64,000 nt of DNA from a bacterium (GCA_020627925.1 JAHDFY010000001.1:65297-129296); one strand, 5' to 3'. Shown: positions 51,271 through 63,190, counted from the first letter of the stretch. The notes: generated by a model not told the origin, from the sequence alone. Made by a program: numbers and translations.

Positions 51271-52386
51271 ATGAAAAAAATACTATATTGACGACTTCTT
51301 CTTGTGATGATGGGAACAGTACAAGGATATGAGTACCCATCATTACAAAAAGCTGCGAGCATCAATCAACAATTAGAACAAATAATAAGAGAAAAGAACA
51401 TATACGACGATATAGCAAAAGATAAAATAGCACAAAAAATTGTTACATTATATCATCAAAGCAATGGACCCAAAAAAGAACTTCTCAATAATCTACTGAG
51501 CATTATGACAAACAAAGATCAATGGAGCAATCAACGACATAGTATAATCCAAAGATTCCAACCACAATCAATTGCTCTCAAACATCTACAAACCCACAAA
51601 CAAGCAAAAATATGTCCATTTATTGGAGATGCCGGTAATGGAGAATTAACGGTATACTTTTCCAATAAAATACAAGCAAATCTTCCCCAATGGAAAACAT
51701 CGACAAAAGAATACAAACCAAATAATTTTTGAGCAAACATTGTTGACCAGTCCAACACTTATGCACTAGACGATATCAACCAAGACACAAAAATTTTAGG
51801 GTGCTACATCCAAGGAGAAATAAGAGAACAAGCAGCAATGAGCAACACGTCTCTTCTATTCACACCAAGCAAAGCACCCATAAAACTACTACAAGACTAT
51901 GCGCATGCTTTACATCAAAAAGATCGAGCAGAAGTTGCCGACATTATCACATTTGCTTACCAAGCTGGAATCATTCTCTATCTAGAAAACCAATACCAAC
52001 CAGTATTAGAAAAAGCAATTCCATCTCACAACGGAGTCATACTTATAAAACACATCGACTTGGGACCATACACAACAATAGAACCAGAACGTGAGCTGTC
52101 CTACCTTACCATTCACCAGGGAGTGCTCTACGAACTCTTCGCTAACCAAAACATGACCGAAGACTTCTACCAAAACAATTGATCATTATTTACACAAAAA
52201 ATTAAAGAAATAGAGCGAGAGGAAGTTCCTCCTCAAGCATTCACGTCTCAAGAGACAACGGAAGGGCAAAACTTATCTCCCGATCACCCATGCTACAGCG
52301 ACAAACAAAGCAAAAACTTCGAAGAACTCGTCAACATACTACTCCAACAAAAAGCCTGCCTCGATAAGTTACAAAAAGAAAAATAA
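51271..52386 (+). CDS. Secreted protein, tandem paralogue 2
   Basis: 371 residues; signal peptide without a lipobox Cys (MKKILYGRLLLVMMGTVQGY). Same plan as the preceding gene: REKNIYDDIAKDKIAQKIVTLYHQSNGPKKELLNNLLSIM, KICPFIGDAGNGE, the repeated YLTIHQGVLYELFANQNMTEDFYQNNG, and the shared acidic C-terminus with HPCYSDKQSKNFEEL. N-terminal parts have diverged while the 3' 240 bp are about 96% identical. Function unknown. Confidence 0.75.
52141..52380 (+). repeat. Near-identical 240-bp 3' segment, copy 2
   Basis: Second copy of the segment at 50896-51135, ending six bases before the stop codon of its gene. Confidence 0.9.
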
Positions 52387-52881
52387 GAAATTCAAAAACA
52401 TATAAAACTTTTTTTTAGCAAAATGTACAGTCAAAAAACAAATCATCAAACTAAAACAATAAAACAAAGAAAGTACTTCTTAGTACTCAATACACATACA
52501 AAAAGAGAACAATTACTACAATAGTAGTTGTCTTTTTTTGCAACAAAAAAATCAAGTTGCTAGGAACAATCACACAAAACAAACAAGAACAATTTCCATA
52601 ATAAGCAAAAAAACACAATCAAAGACAATGTTTTAGTTATGTTGTTTACTCCACTAAGCAAATCAATAAAATCACAACAAGAAACAAAAAGAAAATATAC
52701 TTCCATTGTTGGCGGCTTCTTGTGATGAATAAGCAAGTGGTCGTCCAATGATGCCTACATCTATCAATTTTGTGTATAGCACTCTCATATTCATTGATAT
52801 TTATAGGTCAAAAGCTATACTTATTCAAAGTAAGAAACAGATAGATAGCCCGCTTTGTGTTGATTTTTAGTATTCAACACA
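52387..52881. other. Long non-coding gap with a weak terminator
   Basis: About 500 bp, very AT-rich. A weak hairpin with a T run (52504-52539) follows the paralogue pair. Short hydrophobic reading frames on the minus strand (for example 52560-52748) have no supportable start or family and are not called. No repeats or RNA gene seen. Confidence 0.5.
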
Positions 52882-52909
52882 TTGACATCAATGGTATTTT
52901 ATATATAAG
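52882..52909 (+). promoter_or_regulatory. Promoter, TTGACA-N16-TATAAG
   Basis: TTGACA at 52882-52887, 16-bp spacer, TATAAG at 52904-52909, 58 bp upstream of the ATG at 52968. Confidence 0.6.
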
Positions 52910-52967
52910 TAAAATATAACGAAACTACATTATCACAAAGTTTCTTTACACATTTACCTTATGTAAC

Positions 52968-54248
52968 ATGGCAATTAGTATGAATAGAAAAGTTTTCGAT
53001 AAAGACCTTCCTATTTCTGGTGGTGGGTCACTCACACCCGAGCAAAGAATAACACAAGAAGCACTCACATATCTTATTGAAAATCTTGATGGTACATGGG
53101 TTCTCGATAATAACAAAATTGCTATAAATACTCCTAGTCTCGCCATCATACAAAAAGCAGAAGAACTTCTCAAAGAAAAAAATGGTGAGCAAACAACCAA
53201 AAACACTGTTACAAGAAGAAATGCTATCAAAAAGATACTTTTCGGGCTTGGTTTAGCTACTGCTGGCATATCAGGAGCAACTTATGCATATAACAACTAC
53301 AGCCAACCATCAGATGATAGCAGTCTTTCTGTAGACAAAAAAGATCCACTCAAGCCTGCTGATCAAGTAGGAGGAATTACATTGACGGACGACGAAGGCA
53401 ACACTGCATCACTTGAAGATGTCACACCAACAACAGAAAACCCACAAGCAATGGATTCACCAGAACAAGGAACAGAACTAAAAATACTTGATTCCGGAGA
53501 TTACCCATTCAGTCAAAAAGAACTCGATCTAGGAAAACCTCTTACCGACGAAGAACTACAAAAAATCGGTGCAGAACTACAAAAAGATATTGTATGAACA
53601 GGAACGCTAACCAGACTGGTAAATATAAACAATTTTGAAAAAAATCCTGAAAAATTCGATGATCTCTCGGAAGAAAATAAATACGATATGCTCAAACAAG
53701 CCTACAAACAACTGTACACTGTATTGGCAAAGCCAGGCATCAGCAATGCTGAAACATTTCTCAAAGACGCCGTCATAGCCATTTTCAAGCTTGACAAGCT
53801 AGGAGTCAGTAAAAACAACGAACAAGTAAAAGAATACCAACCACTCCTCAACGGAGCTATCTATGTTTTGACTACAACCTACGGACTGACTGCAACAGCA
53901 ACAGAAAAAGCGTATGTCAGCACCAACGCAACAGAAAAAACAGCAAGCAAGTCTCCCGATGGCCTAACAGAAAGCCAAAGAAAGAATTATAGGGAGATAA
54001 ACACCTGGTTAGTTGCAAAATGATTAGACAAAGGGAAAATAGACAAAAACTATCTTAAAAAATTAAAAAAAGTAGACAGTTATTTAAAAGCTCTTGATCG
54101 ATGAATTAAATTTGGTAATTACGGTAAGATAGAAAAAGAAGTATTAACACTCCTAAGAAACGAATTAAAAGAAATAGAAAAATCTGAAAAAAAACAAAAA
54201 AATAGCATTAGTTTAAATGATGATGATCTTGGTATAGACTTGGATTAA
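52968..54248 (+). CDS. Single-pass membrane protein with TRRNAIKK anchor, unknown
   Basis: 426 residues. A short cytoplasmic-type domain (about 80 residues) precedes TRRNAIKKILFGLGLATAGISGATYAY, a membrane helix with a twin-arginine-like start placed internally. The exported part has an acidic Thr/Pro linker, a helical core (LVNINNFEKNPEKFDDLSEENKYDMLKQAYKQLY) and the C-terminal motif DGLTESQRKNYREIN with KGIDKNYLKK-type repeats ending DDDLGIDLD. That C-terminus recurs in the next gene. Three UGA glycines. Function unknown. Confidence 0.75.
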
Positions 54249-54262
54249 AAAATTAATACAAT

Positions 54263-54292
54263 AAACCGATACTTACTATATCGGTTTTTTTT
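54263..54292 (+). terminator. Terminator
   Basis: Stem AAACCGATA/TATCGGTTT with a seven-base loop and T run. Confidence 0.9.
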
Positions 54293-54318
54293 ATTTACCA
54301 TCATTACAAACGCCAACA

Positions 54319-54759
54319 ATGGAATTATTATCTCATACTTCTTCTTCAAACAAGCAATCATCAAAATTGCTCACTGCAGCAATACTTCCCCTTTTTATGA
54401 CCCTTAGCTATACAGGAACTGCTCAAGACACAACAAATCACAATTCTCACACAATAGAGAAAACAAGTGATGGACTAGCAGAAAGCCAAAGAAAGAATTA
54501 TAGGGAGATAAATATATCATTAATTTGAAAGCTATTTAGTAGTGGAAAAATAAACCCAACAGCTGTTAAAGCATTAGCAAAAACTAATAATATTGATAAC
54601 TACATTAAAGCAACTAAACGAGGAATAGATTTTGGTGAATTTGATGAAATTGACAAAGAAATGTTATGATTAATAAAAAATGCTTTAGAAGAAGCGAGTG
54701 CTTCCAAGAAAAAAGATGAAATTAAAATAGATAATGACTTTGAGATAAATTTAGACTAG
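54319..54759 (+). CDS. Short secreted paralogue of the preceding C-terminus
   Basis: 146 residues with a signal peptide ending TGTAQ. Mature part DGLAESQRKNYREINISL, GKINPTAVKALAKTN, YIKATKRGIDFGEFDEIDKEMLGLIKN and a DNDFEINLD end: this matches the last 110 residues of the 426-residue neighbour. A 34-base stretch is identical at the DNA level, which shows recent duplication. Function unknown. Confidence 0.75.
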
Positions 54760-54894
54760 CAAAATCACTTACTATATATTCTTTGAGAGAAGATGTCAAG
54801 AAAAAACAAAGATAAGTCACGACAAAAATGGCAATACTAGAATAATTCTCATAAAATAGTAGAGATACCTTTATCTTTGCTATTTTTTGTGTAT

Positions 54895-57513
54895 ATGCCA
54901 TGACCAAACGGAGGTCCAGAAACAAGATCAACCGAATCGCTGGGCCAACAAACCAATCTATCTCCTGCTATATCCAAAAACAACGTATTACAAGCACATA
55001 ATACCAATTTTTCTCTGAGCAACGAACAGTTGCAAGCAGCACTCGATGCAGGACAACAACCTCTCGACCAGAAAAAAGAATTCATCATCCAGCTCATTGC
55101 AACCAAGGGCGATACATGGTTTGATAATTTTCGCTTTGGATCAAACCAAGAAAAAAACAATGCCAATCTAAGCAAGCTTCTCGCCTACGCATTCAAAAAA
55201 GACCTCAACAAAGGAGAATTCAAAGACCTATGTGAAGCAAAGCTTGCAAAGTTCAACAATCCGACCCAAGACATGAGTCCTATGCAAAACCTTCTCTACA
55301 TTGGTTTTGACAATGAAATACAAGGAAATCAAACATTACAAGCCAAGCGACAAGAATTCCAACAAACACAAGGACAAACTATACAAGGAGATAATCGACA
55401 AAAAGCAGCATTCGTGATGGAGTTTTTTGATCAAAATGGAGATGTCAAAAAAGGAAAAGTAGAAAATTATCAAGATGTTACTAAAGAAATAAAAGAAAAA
55501 ACTCAAAATGAAAAAATTTGAGAATTAATAAACTACGTAAAGGCAAAAAATACAGAACTCCTCGCCAACCAAGAATTTTCGCAAGAGTTGCAAGCATTTG
55601 AAAACAACCCAGAACTGATCAAAGATCCTGCTATGGAGCAAAAAGTGGCACAACTCAATCAACAGCAAGGGCTAACAGGAGAGCAAGCCATTACCGTACG
55701 TGATATCATGATGGGAGAAATGATATTACAAAACCAAGACAAGTACGCCAATCTTGTCGACGATGAATATCTCCAAAACATCACCGCAATTAGAGAAAGC
55801 ATGAATTTGGCGCCAAGTACCATGCCTCATGTAGATTTGATGGAAAGAAGCGCCGCGACACAACCAGCAGAGCTCAATATGAGCAATATCGACAACAACG
55901 CGCATATGATCCAAGGGTTGGAGCAAACGATACAACAGACACCCAACAATTTTCAAACACCCGAAGCCCTAGAAAAGGCGGTTGATGTCGAAGACCCGAC
56001 TATCTTCACCAACTTCTTGCCCAACATCACCAATGGCATACCCGAAAATTTTGCAGAAAGGCTCAACAATCACTTTCAAGACAATGAGATCATCGCACAA
56101 AAAGAATCGATGATTGCCCATTATCAATATCTGGAAATGGCAATAAACAACCCACAAGCACTAGCGACGACCTTACAACAAACAAGGTCCATCCCCGATA
56201 GTGAAAAACAAAACGCCATCAACTATTACACCACAATGCAACCAGAGCAGTTACAAAATGAATACCTCAAAGCGCAAAATCAAGCGGCGTTCATCGTCAA
56301 AGAGATGATGCTTCCGGTCACCAACAATATATTCAAACAAGAATCCGTCGCTGGTTTTCTTGATAATGTATCAGATTATTTTGCCGACATCGGTAGTGAT
56401 TTTGTCTTGCTCGATGGGCAAGGTGCAACCATGACACCAGAAGGCGGCTTGCAAGTAGAACTCGCCGTCAAAGACGTCAACGGACAGCTTCCCTTGGACG
56501 AAAATGGAAATCCGACAGCAAGCACCAAAGTCGTGTTTGGACCAGATGGAAGTGCCTCTATCGTAGACCCATTGGGAGGAGATATGGGATATATCTCCTA
56601 TGAAATGAAACAAATACTTGAGGGGATTCCTACAGCGAAAGACATCAACAACCCTCAAGGCATTCGTATGGACAGAGTATTAGAAAAAGCTGGAAACGGA
56701 TATGGCAACAAAAAACGAGAAGCAATGGAGTCATTGATGGGAAAAGCAGTCAAAAACCATGCAGATTCCCTACACAAAAGCAATGCTGCAGAAGTCAAAT
56801 CGCAAATACACTATCATCTCAACAAAATTAGGACGCAAGACCAATGTATGCAAATAGCCATGAAACAACGATGATTAACGGCAATGGAAGCGAATCAACC
56901 TGGTCCATATCAAACATTTGCTCAAAGGTTCTCATACAAAAAATTCAAAGAAGGAGGAAATCCTCCACAGTTGAGTGCAAGTGATCCAGAATTTGCGTCA
57001 TTCTATCGTATGGCAAAGATCATTGATCGTACTACCGACAACATGTCCGCAAATGAACAAAAAAACCTCATACAACAACTCAAAAATTTACAAGATGGTA
57101 TCGCAAAACGAGCAAGTTCACAACAAGATGAGGCACTCAATAAGGATCCTCTGATGAGAGGAATCGTTTCACAAGAAGCAAGAAAAAAGGCGAGTGCCTT
57201 TCCTAACCTCATCGACATGATGTGTAGAGACAAAAATGATCGTACCAAAACCGTAGAACCGCAGCTGATACAAGCGACCACCGAGCTAATCACCAATCGG
57301 GATCCAGCAAGGCCAGACAGACCACTGTTTGAAAGGCCTGCATTCAATGTAATCAAAGGTTATCCCAATGCATTGGACAAAATAGAGCACAATTATCGGG
57401 ATGTCATCGAACAAAATCATGAACTTGCAGACAATTGGGTAGAGCAAGAACTTGATAACTTGGGCGAAACAGAAACCGATAACATATACAAACAATTTAG
57501 TCAACCAGCATAA
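54895..57513 (+). CDS. Large Gln/Asn-rich protein, unknown
   Basis: 872 residues; only three UGA glycines. No signal peptide or membrane helix, so probably cytoplasmic unless exported another way. Helical, Gln/Asn-rich throughout; one beta-like stretch (about 505-565: FVLLDGQGATMTPEGGLQVELAVKDVNGQLPLDENGNPTASTKVVFGPDGSASIVDPLGGD). C-terminal region RTTDNMSANEQKNLIQQLKNLQ. ATG at 54895 follows a TAG in the same frame 54 bases upstream. General composition resembles the 968-residue gene at 13711, but no homologous domain is recognised. Confidence 0.75.
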
Positions 57514-57537
57514 ATACCCCCCACATACAAAAATAGT

Positions 57538-57568
57538 AGTTAGTCCCCACACCGGTCTAACTTTTTTT
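57538..57568 (+). terminator. Terminator
   Basis: AGTTAG/CTAACT stem with a 13-base loop followed by seven T, 24 bp after the 872-residue gene. Confidence 0.6.
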
Positions 57569-57736
57569 ATAAAACAAAAAAAGAGCGCTGACCAAATAAG
57601 CCAGCACTCAAGACACTTCATAAGAATTGTACCTAAGCTCCAACATAAGCACAACCCAAACCAACAGGAAATAAAATCAATTTCCTACCAAAACATATTA
57701 CTATTCTACTACACAAAGTCAATATATTATTATTTT

Positions 57737-58012
57737 TTATGAAAATTCTTGTGATAGCGTTGAAATTATCAATTCTCTCAAAGTAACTCCTTGTTCAAAT
57801 GACTTTATTTTGAGTTTTTTGTACAAATCAAGCGGTATATGGAGACTTGTTTTTTTGACTTCTTCATTTTTTGATGGTCTTCCTACTCTTCCTCCCGTGT
57901 GAATTTGCTTTGTTGCCATTTCTATGTCATCAACGTTTTTTGTCGATTTCTTGGTAAGTTTCTTTTTGGTTCCTAGCGTCAAAGCGCCTTTGACATCTAA
58001 TTTTTTAGCCAT
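57737..58012 (-). CDS. Ribbon-helix-helix protein, partner of ParA
   Basis: 91 residues from ATG at 58012. A basic N-terminus (KKLDVKGALTLGTKKKLTKK) precedes GRPSKNEEVKKTSLHIPLDLYKKLKIKSFEQGVTLRELIISTL, a ribbon-helix-helix DNA-binding domain. Just downstream of parA on the same strand, the place of an RHH centromere-binding protein in type Ib partition loci. Confidence 0.85.
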   Translation of the reverse strand: MAKKLDVKGALTLGTKKKLTKKSTKNVDDIEMATKQIHTGGRVGRPSKNEEVKKTSLHIPLDLYKKLKIKSFEQGVTLRELIISTLSQEFS

Positions 58013-58069
58013 TATACAATAGATACTCAATAAAAAATAATCACCATGTTCTCCTTTGACGACTCGCCA

Positions 58070-58714
58070 CTACTCCAAGTGATCTTCCAACTCTTGAATC
58101 AAACGAATCACTTCTTGTTTTGCTTTGACATCTTTCCCTTCGTAGACCCCCATTCATTTGATCATTGCTTCTTCGTATGCAACACGTTGATTGAGAACGG
58201 TAGCAAGTGTGGGAATTCCATATTCTTCGTGCAGCGACCCCATCGCGTCTTGTACTTCTTTTCTCAAATTTACTCTCGCATCATGCCTATTACACAAGAG
58301 TAGTGCTTTGAGATCATCATTGAGCGTTCTTGCTTGTTCGTATCTCTCGATAAACGGTTCCATCGCCCAAAAATCAGCCCCTGAGGCTACAATAGGAATC
58401 AATACTACATCAGCAACCAAAAGAATTTTACTCGTCATCTTTGACAAGGAAGGCTTTCCATCAATAAGCACAATTTCGTAATCTTCATTGAGCGCTTTGA
58501 TATTCTTAGGCAGAGCGTCCGAATCAGTAATACCAAAAACAGGCACAGAAGGTAAATGATCTTCTCTATAAGCAGACCATTTCATTGATGTTTGGTTGGT
58601 ATCGGTATCGACAATACAAACTTTGTAATCTTTGTGCGCAAAACACACTGCCAAATTCTGCGAGACAGTCGATTTTCCCACTCCTCATTTCAAATTTGTC
58701 ACAGATATAATCAT
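58070..58714 (-). CDS. parA: ParA-family partition ATPase
   Basis: 214 residues. Deviant Walker A NLKGGVGKST (9-16, Gly10 is UGA), CIVDTDTNQTSMKW, and IVLIDGKPSLSKMTSKILLVADVVLIPI (Walker B region with Gly for the usual Cys). It resembles small plasmid-type ParA/Soj proteins of about 210 residues. With the RHH gene it forms a partition pair; there is no replication gene, so this may be a chromosomal copy or a remnant. Confidence 0.93.
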
Positions 58715-58815
58715 ATTTCTTATCATCCAATAAAAGGATTTTTTATTCACGACCAACTATAACAAATTACTCCATTTTCGCAAGCAAATAAACAAAAAAT
58801 TACACAAATATGTAA

Positions 58816-59316
58816 TTATTTAATTAAATTATTGTTGCGAAATAACTTCCAAAGAAGATAACTACTTCAGTGAGAGCCATCATCAAGCAAAAAATCATCC
58901 ATATCTTGAATAGACTTCCACACAAGAGCATGAGAAATATCTTTAACATTCTCTTTCTTTAGAGAATCCAAGAAAACAACATAAACAGAATTTTTATAAA
59001 CGGCGAACTCATTAGATGCATCTTTTTTTGTCTTCCTATATTTTCGATGAATTTCTCCAGCCAAAAGATCAATAGAAGAAATATCGGAATAACCTGTTCT
59101 TGCATAAAGCAACTCTTTGACAGTTTTTAATGAATTCTTAGCTCCTCTCAAATTCCAATTAGGAAAAGCTATCATATCAAGTGCTGGATCTAAGTTTTTC
59201 AACAAAAGTAACTTTTCTTTAGATGGAGCAACAACAATTGCCGCAATTCTTTTGGTTTCGATGAGTTCTTTTCATGCAATAATAGGTTGTGTTTTTGATT
59301 CTCCTGAGTAAAACAT
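58816..59316 (-). CDS. Hypothetical protein
   Basis: 166 residues when the TGA after DDGSH is read as Gly, which extends the C-terminus by 16 residues to TAA. Start MFYSGESKTQPIIAGKEL (UGA Gly). KEKLLLLKNLDPALDMIAFPNWNLRGAKNSLKTVKELLYARTG, IDLLAGEIHRKYRKTKKDASNEFAVYKNSVYVVF. Alpha/beta, no family recognised. Confidence 0.65.
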
Positions 59317-59406
59317 AAAAAACAAAAGCAAAGTAAAACAATAGAAGATTTGTAACAAATTTTTTGTATAGTGCAAATCAAAGAAATATTTATTCAAAAA
59401 AGAATC

Positions 59407-60252
59407 ATGCAACAAGCACTAATTACTAACGCTGAAAAAATAGAACTATTTGCTAAGTCACTCAAAGATGATGGAATAGAGTCACTTCATGTTATAGCAG
59501 ATTACGACAATACACTCACAAAAAGCATAGTCAATGGACAAATAACAGCTTCTCTCATCAGTATATTACGCGATAATGAAAAATACTTAGGCGCAACATA
59601 TGCACAAAAAGCTCATGCAATGTATAAACATTACTCATGAATTGCAAAAGATCCAACAATAGCAATACAAGAAAAAGTTCAAGCAATGGAAGAGCGACGA
59701 AGAAACCACTTTGACCTTCTCATCAAATCATGATTAACAAAAGCAATGATTGATGATGCAATGACACAGGGCAACATTCAATTAAGAGAAGGAAGCAATG
59801 AATTTTTTGATACATTAGAGCACAATGAAGTACCGCTTATTATTTTCTCTGCAGGCTGACTAGGGGTCTATTCTATAGAAAGTTATATGAAACACAGCAA
59901 CCAGCTTCGTGATAATATGACCATCATATATAACCAATACCTCCGAGATAGTGAAGGAAATGCAAAAGGAATCCAAGAACCAATCATTCATTCACTAAAC
60001 AAAGACGAAACCTCTATCAGACAACACCCAATTTTTCAAAAAGTAAAAAATAGAAAAAATGTCATACTACTTGGAGATAATGTAGGTGACAGCAAAATGA
60101 TAGAATGATTTGATTACAAAAGCCTCCTCAAGGTATGTTTTATCAAAGATAGAGACGAGGAAAAAATTCAAAGTTGCAAACCTCATTTTGACGTGCTCAT
60201 TATCGATGACGGTGGCTTTGGATTTCTCAATGAACTACTTTCATCATACTAA
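59407..60252 (+). CDS. Pyrimidine 5'-nucleotidase (UMPH-1-like HAD enzyme)
   Basis: 281 residues. HVIADYDNTLTKSIVNG carries the HAD nucleophile pair DYDNT; PLIIFSAGGLGVYSIESY matches the Ser-Ala-Gly motif and NVILLGDNVGDSKMIEGFDYKSLLKVCFI the third motif (GDxxGD). This fits the UMPH-1 / cytosolic 5'-nucleotidase III family, mostly known from eukaryotes but present in some bacteria. UGA glycines at three conserved turns. ATG at 59407 is favoured over an upstream in-frame codon because the leader would be Ile-rich and basic. Confidence 0.85.
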
Positions 60253-60260
60253 TCAGCAAC

Positions 60261-60290
60261 AAAAAAAGCAGCCCTAATCAGGCTGCTTTC
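60261..60290. terminator. Terminator shared by converging genes
   Basis: Stem AAAGCAGCC/GGCTGCTTT with a seven-base loop, with T residues downstream on both strands. Confidence 0.85.
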
Positions 60291-60299
60291 ATATTTTTT

Positions 60300-60836
60300 C
60301 TAGATATTTTTTGAAGGTTTTTCTGTCGTTTTGGTCGTGGCTGTTGTTTTTTTGACAACGGTTTTATGTGACGACTTTGTATGAATCTCTTTAGGCTTAT
60401 GCGATTTGGAAGCTCCACAATGAAAGCAATGTAAGTATTCTTTGGGATAATAAGTTTCACAGTTAGCACACTGAACTGTTAAATCATCACCACACTGCAA
60501 ACAAAAATAATGATCACAAGGATTTCTTGTTCCACAGCTATCACACTGCACTGTCAATGAACGAAGCATCGCACGTGCATATAATTTGCGTGGATGGTAA
60601 TAAATTGGTCTGATAGCCAAATACAAAGGAATTCCAAACAATGGAGTAAATACCGTCACAAGCAAAACAGCAAGTATATGAAACCAAATATTAGACGTCC
60701 TGGCAATACTATCTTTTAAGGTCCATACAACAGCAGCAATCCACAAAAAAGTGAGCAAAAAAATCGCAACACTCAAAAAAGTCATAGGATCAAGCGACAA
60801 TAGTCATGCAATCGGTGTAGTAATTTCTCCAGTCAT
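60300..60836 (-). CDS. Double-zinc-ribbon membrane protein
   Basis: 178 residues. Two N-terminal membrane helices (FLSVAIFLLTFLWIAAVVWTL, ILAVLLVTVFTPLFGIPLYLAI), then two zinc ribbons: CDSCGTRNPCDHYFCLQCG and CANCETYYPKEYLHCFHCG. Lys/Thr-rich tail (HTKSSHKTVVKKTTATTKTTEK). ATG at 60836 gives MTGEITTPIAG with a UGA Gly. Function unknown. Confidence 0.85.
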
Positions 60837-60889
60837 CTCGCAATAGCAAATAATAATTGAAAATCTCATATAATGAGAAAAAAGAAAGT

Positions 60890-63151
60890 CTATGTAATTT
60901 TTGTCTTAATTCATGTTACAAAACTATCAAGTTTTTTCAAACCTTTGAGAAGGTAAGAAATTTTTGTAGGGTTTTGATGTTGTGTTTGTATGGTGATAGT
61001 AAAATAATCTTCCCTGTGATTATCAACGCTCATATGATCAATAGAAACATCCATAGCATTAAACACCTCCATCAACGAAACAAGATTTCCCGAAGCATTA
61101 GGCATAGTAATCATGAGTTTTACTTTATAGTTATTTTGCTCATCACCTCTCCAATGCGCCTCTACAAGTTTATCAAACGTGATACTATTAAGCGCCGAAC
61201 AAGAAGTTTTATGTATTTTGATTCACGATCTTCCTACTTTTGCAATAATTCTTGCATCAGAGCTTGGATCCGGATGACACGACTTACACATAACATAAGG
61301 CAACTGTATCAATCCATCAACGACCACATCTCCTTGGAGTTTTTCGAGCTTAGACATCTTTTTTTCGGCATTTTTTGTAGCCAAAGTCTGCTCGACACGT
61401 TTTATTTGGTCAGGATATATTTCTCTCACCAGCGCCATAGGCGTTTTTTGTTTATCTACATAACTCAAAAACAATGATCTCAATGCTTCTTCATCATGCA
61501 ACAGTGAAATTTTATCTCACTCAGCACCCAAAAGTGGTAAATCATATTTTTTTAGAGAGTGAAGCAACATTTCTTTTCCTCTTTGGAGATAGTGATCAAT
61601 TTCTTGTTTTCTAATAAACCTTGCAAGCTTTGCTTTTGCTGTTGGTGTATGCAAAAAATCCATCCAATGCCTAGTCGCGGTAACCCTGTACTTAAAGGTA
61701 TTAATTTGCACCACATCTCCTGTCTCAAGCACATGACTAATAGGCTTAATCGATCCGTTAATCATCGCATTTTTAAACCTGAGACCTACATCCGTGTGCA
61801 CCCTAAAAGCAAAATCAAGCACCGTACTACCCGCTGGAAACTCAATTACATCTCCTTTGGGAGTATAGATAAATATTTTTTTCGTCAGCACCTCAATATC
61901 CAAATTAGTTTTGAACTGATCAACCGCTTCTTTTTCTGTCTCTTTATAGTTATCAACAAGATTTTTGAGTTGTTTAATCCAATTAGTTTGCTTGTCAGAC
62001 ATGACAGTAGAATCATTTTTTTCACTGTACGCAAAGTGCGCTGCGACTCCAAGTTCTGCGATTTGCTCCATATTGGGTGTTCTTATCTGAATCTCCACCG
62101 GAAAATGAAACATTCCCAAGACTGTCGTATGAAGACTCTGATAGTTGTTAAACTTTGGAACAGCAATGTAATCTTTAATTTTATTGATAAGTGGATTGTA
62201 TTGTTTGTGTACCACTCACAAAGTGTGATAACAGTCGCCTATGTTATCAACAATAATTCTAAACGCCAACACATCAAGCACCTTAGAAAAATCCATCGAG
62301 TTGTATTTGATTCTCAATTTTTCGTGTATTCTATATGGACTTTTTATCCTTCATTTCAAGGTAAAACTTTGTACTCAAGCCTTACGTAGAATTCTTTCTA
62401 TTTTTTTCTTTCCTTGTTCTATATAATGATCTGCTTTTCCGTATTTTTTTTTCAAATATCATAAAACCCTTCTGTACCCATCAGGATAAAGAATTTTGAA
62501 CACACCATTTTCCAAATAAAGTTGGAACTTATATAGTCCTAATTTTCTACAAATAGGAACATATATTTTGAGAGTTTCCATTGCAATTCTCTTTCTCTTT
62601 TCTGGCTTGGGGTGAAAGTGCAATGTTTGAATGTTATGAATACGATCAGCTATTTTGACAAAAATAACTCTTAGATCTTTTGCCATTGCCAAAAATGTTT
62701 TTTTGAGAGTTTCTATTTGTCTTTCTTCTCATTTGTATCTCACTTTTGATACCTTTACTAATCATTCACAAAGATCAGCAACTTCCTGACCAAATTCATG
62801 TGAAATATCCTCGTATGTCACGTGTGTATCTTCTATCACGTCGTGAAGAATACATGTTTGGATTGAATAAATGTCAGGCTTGATAGACATAAGAATCTCC
62901 GTTGCCCTCAAAGGATGAATAATATAAGGTTCTCATGACAGCCTTATTTGTCATTCATGGGCTTTGGCCGCATATTCATAAGCGTCTTGTATTTTGGGTA
63001 AGAGATCTGCACTCATATAGGAGGAAGCTTTTTCTTTGATACCATCAACAATTTCTTGCGCATTTTGCAAATGGCTTGTCGAATACTTCAAAAATTGCTC
63101 AATCTCATCGATGTGAACATTTGCGACATTCTCATTAACTTTGGTAGACAT
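60890..63151 (-). CDS. rel: Rel/SpoT family (p)ppGpp synthetase/hydrolase
   Basis: 753 residues. HD hydrolase domain (EPYIIHPLRATEILM, CILHDVIEDT, FVKIADRIHN), synthetase domain (VLAFRIIVDN, DYIAVPKFNNYQSLHTTV, PVEIQIRTPNMEQIAELGVAAHFAY), TGS (IFIYTPKGDVIEFPAGSTVLDFAFRVHTDVG) and a C-terminal ACT-like domain. Bifunctional stringent-response enzyme; NNYQS for the usual NGYQS is a small oddity in the synthetase motif. Several UGA glycines such as HTLGVVH. Downstream of def and likely co-transcribed. Confidence 0.95.
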
Positions 63152-63190
63152 AAGCGTTGCATCTATCAAAAATAAAATATAGTGAGAAAC

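Noticed and set aside
52560-52748. Short hydrophobic frame on the minus strand
   Set aside because: No supported start, no family, and several overlapping frames look equally hydrophobic because of A/T richness.
61559-62389. 276-codon open frame on the plus strand opposite rel
   Set aside because: It is antisense to a full-length, conserved Rel protein and has no recognisable motif; a shadow caused by codon bias.
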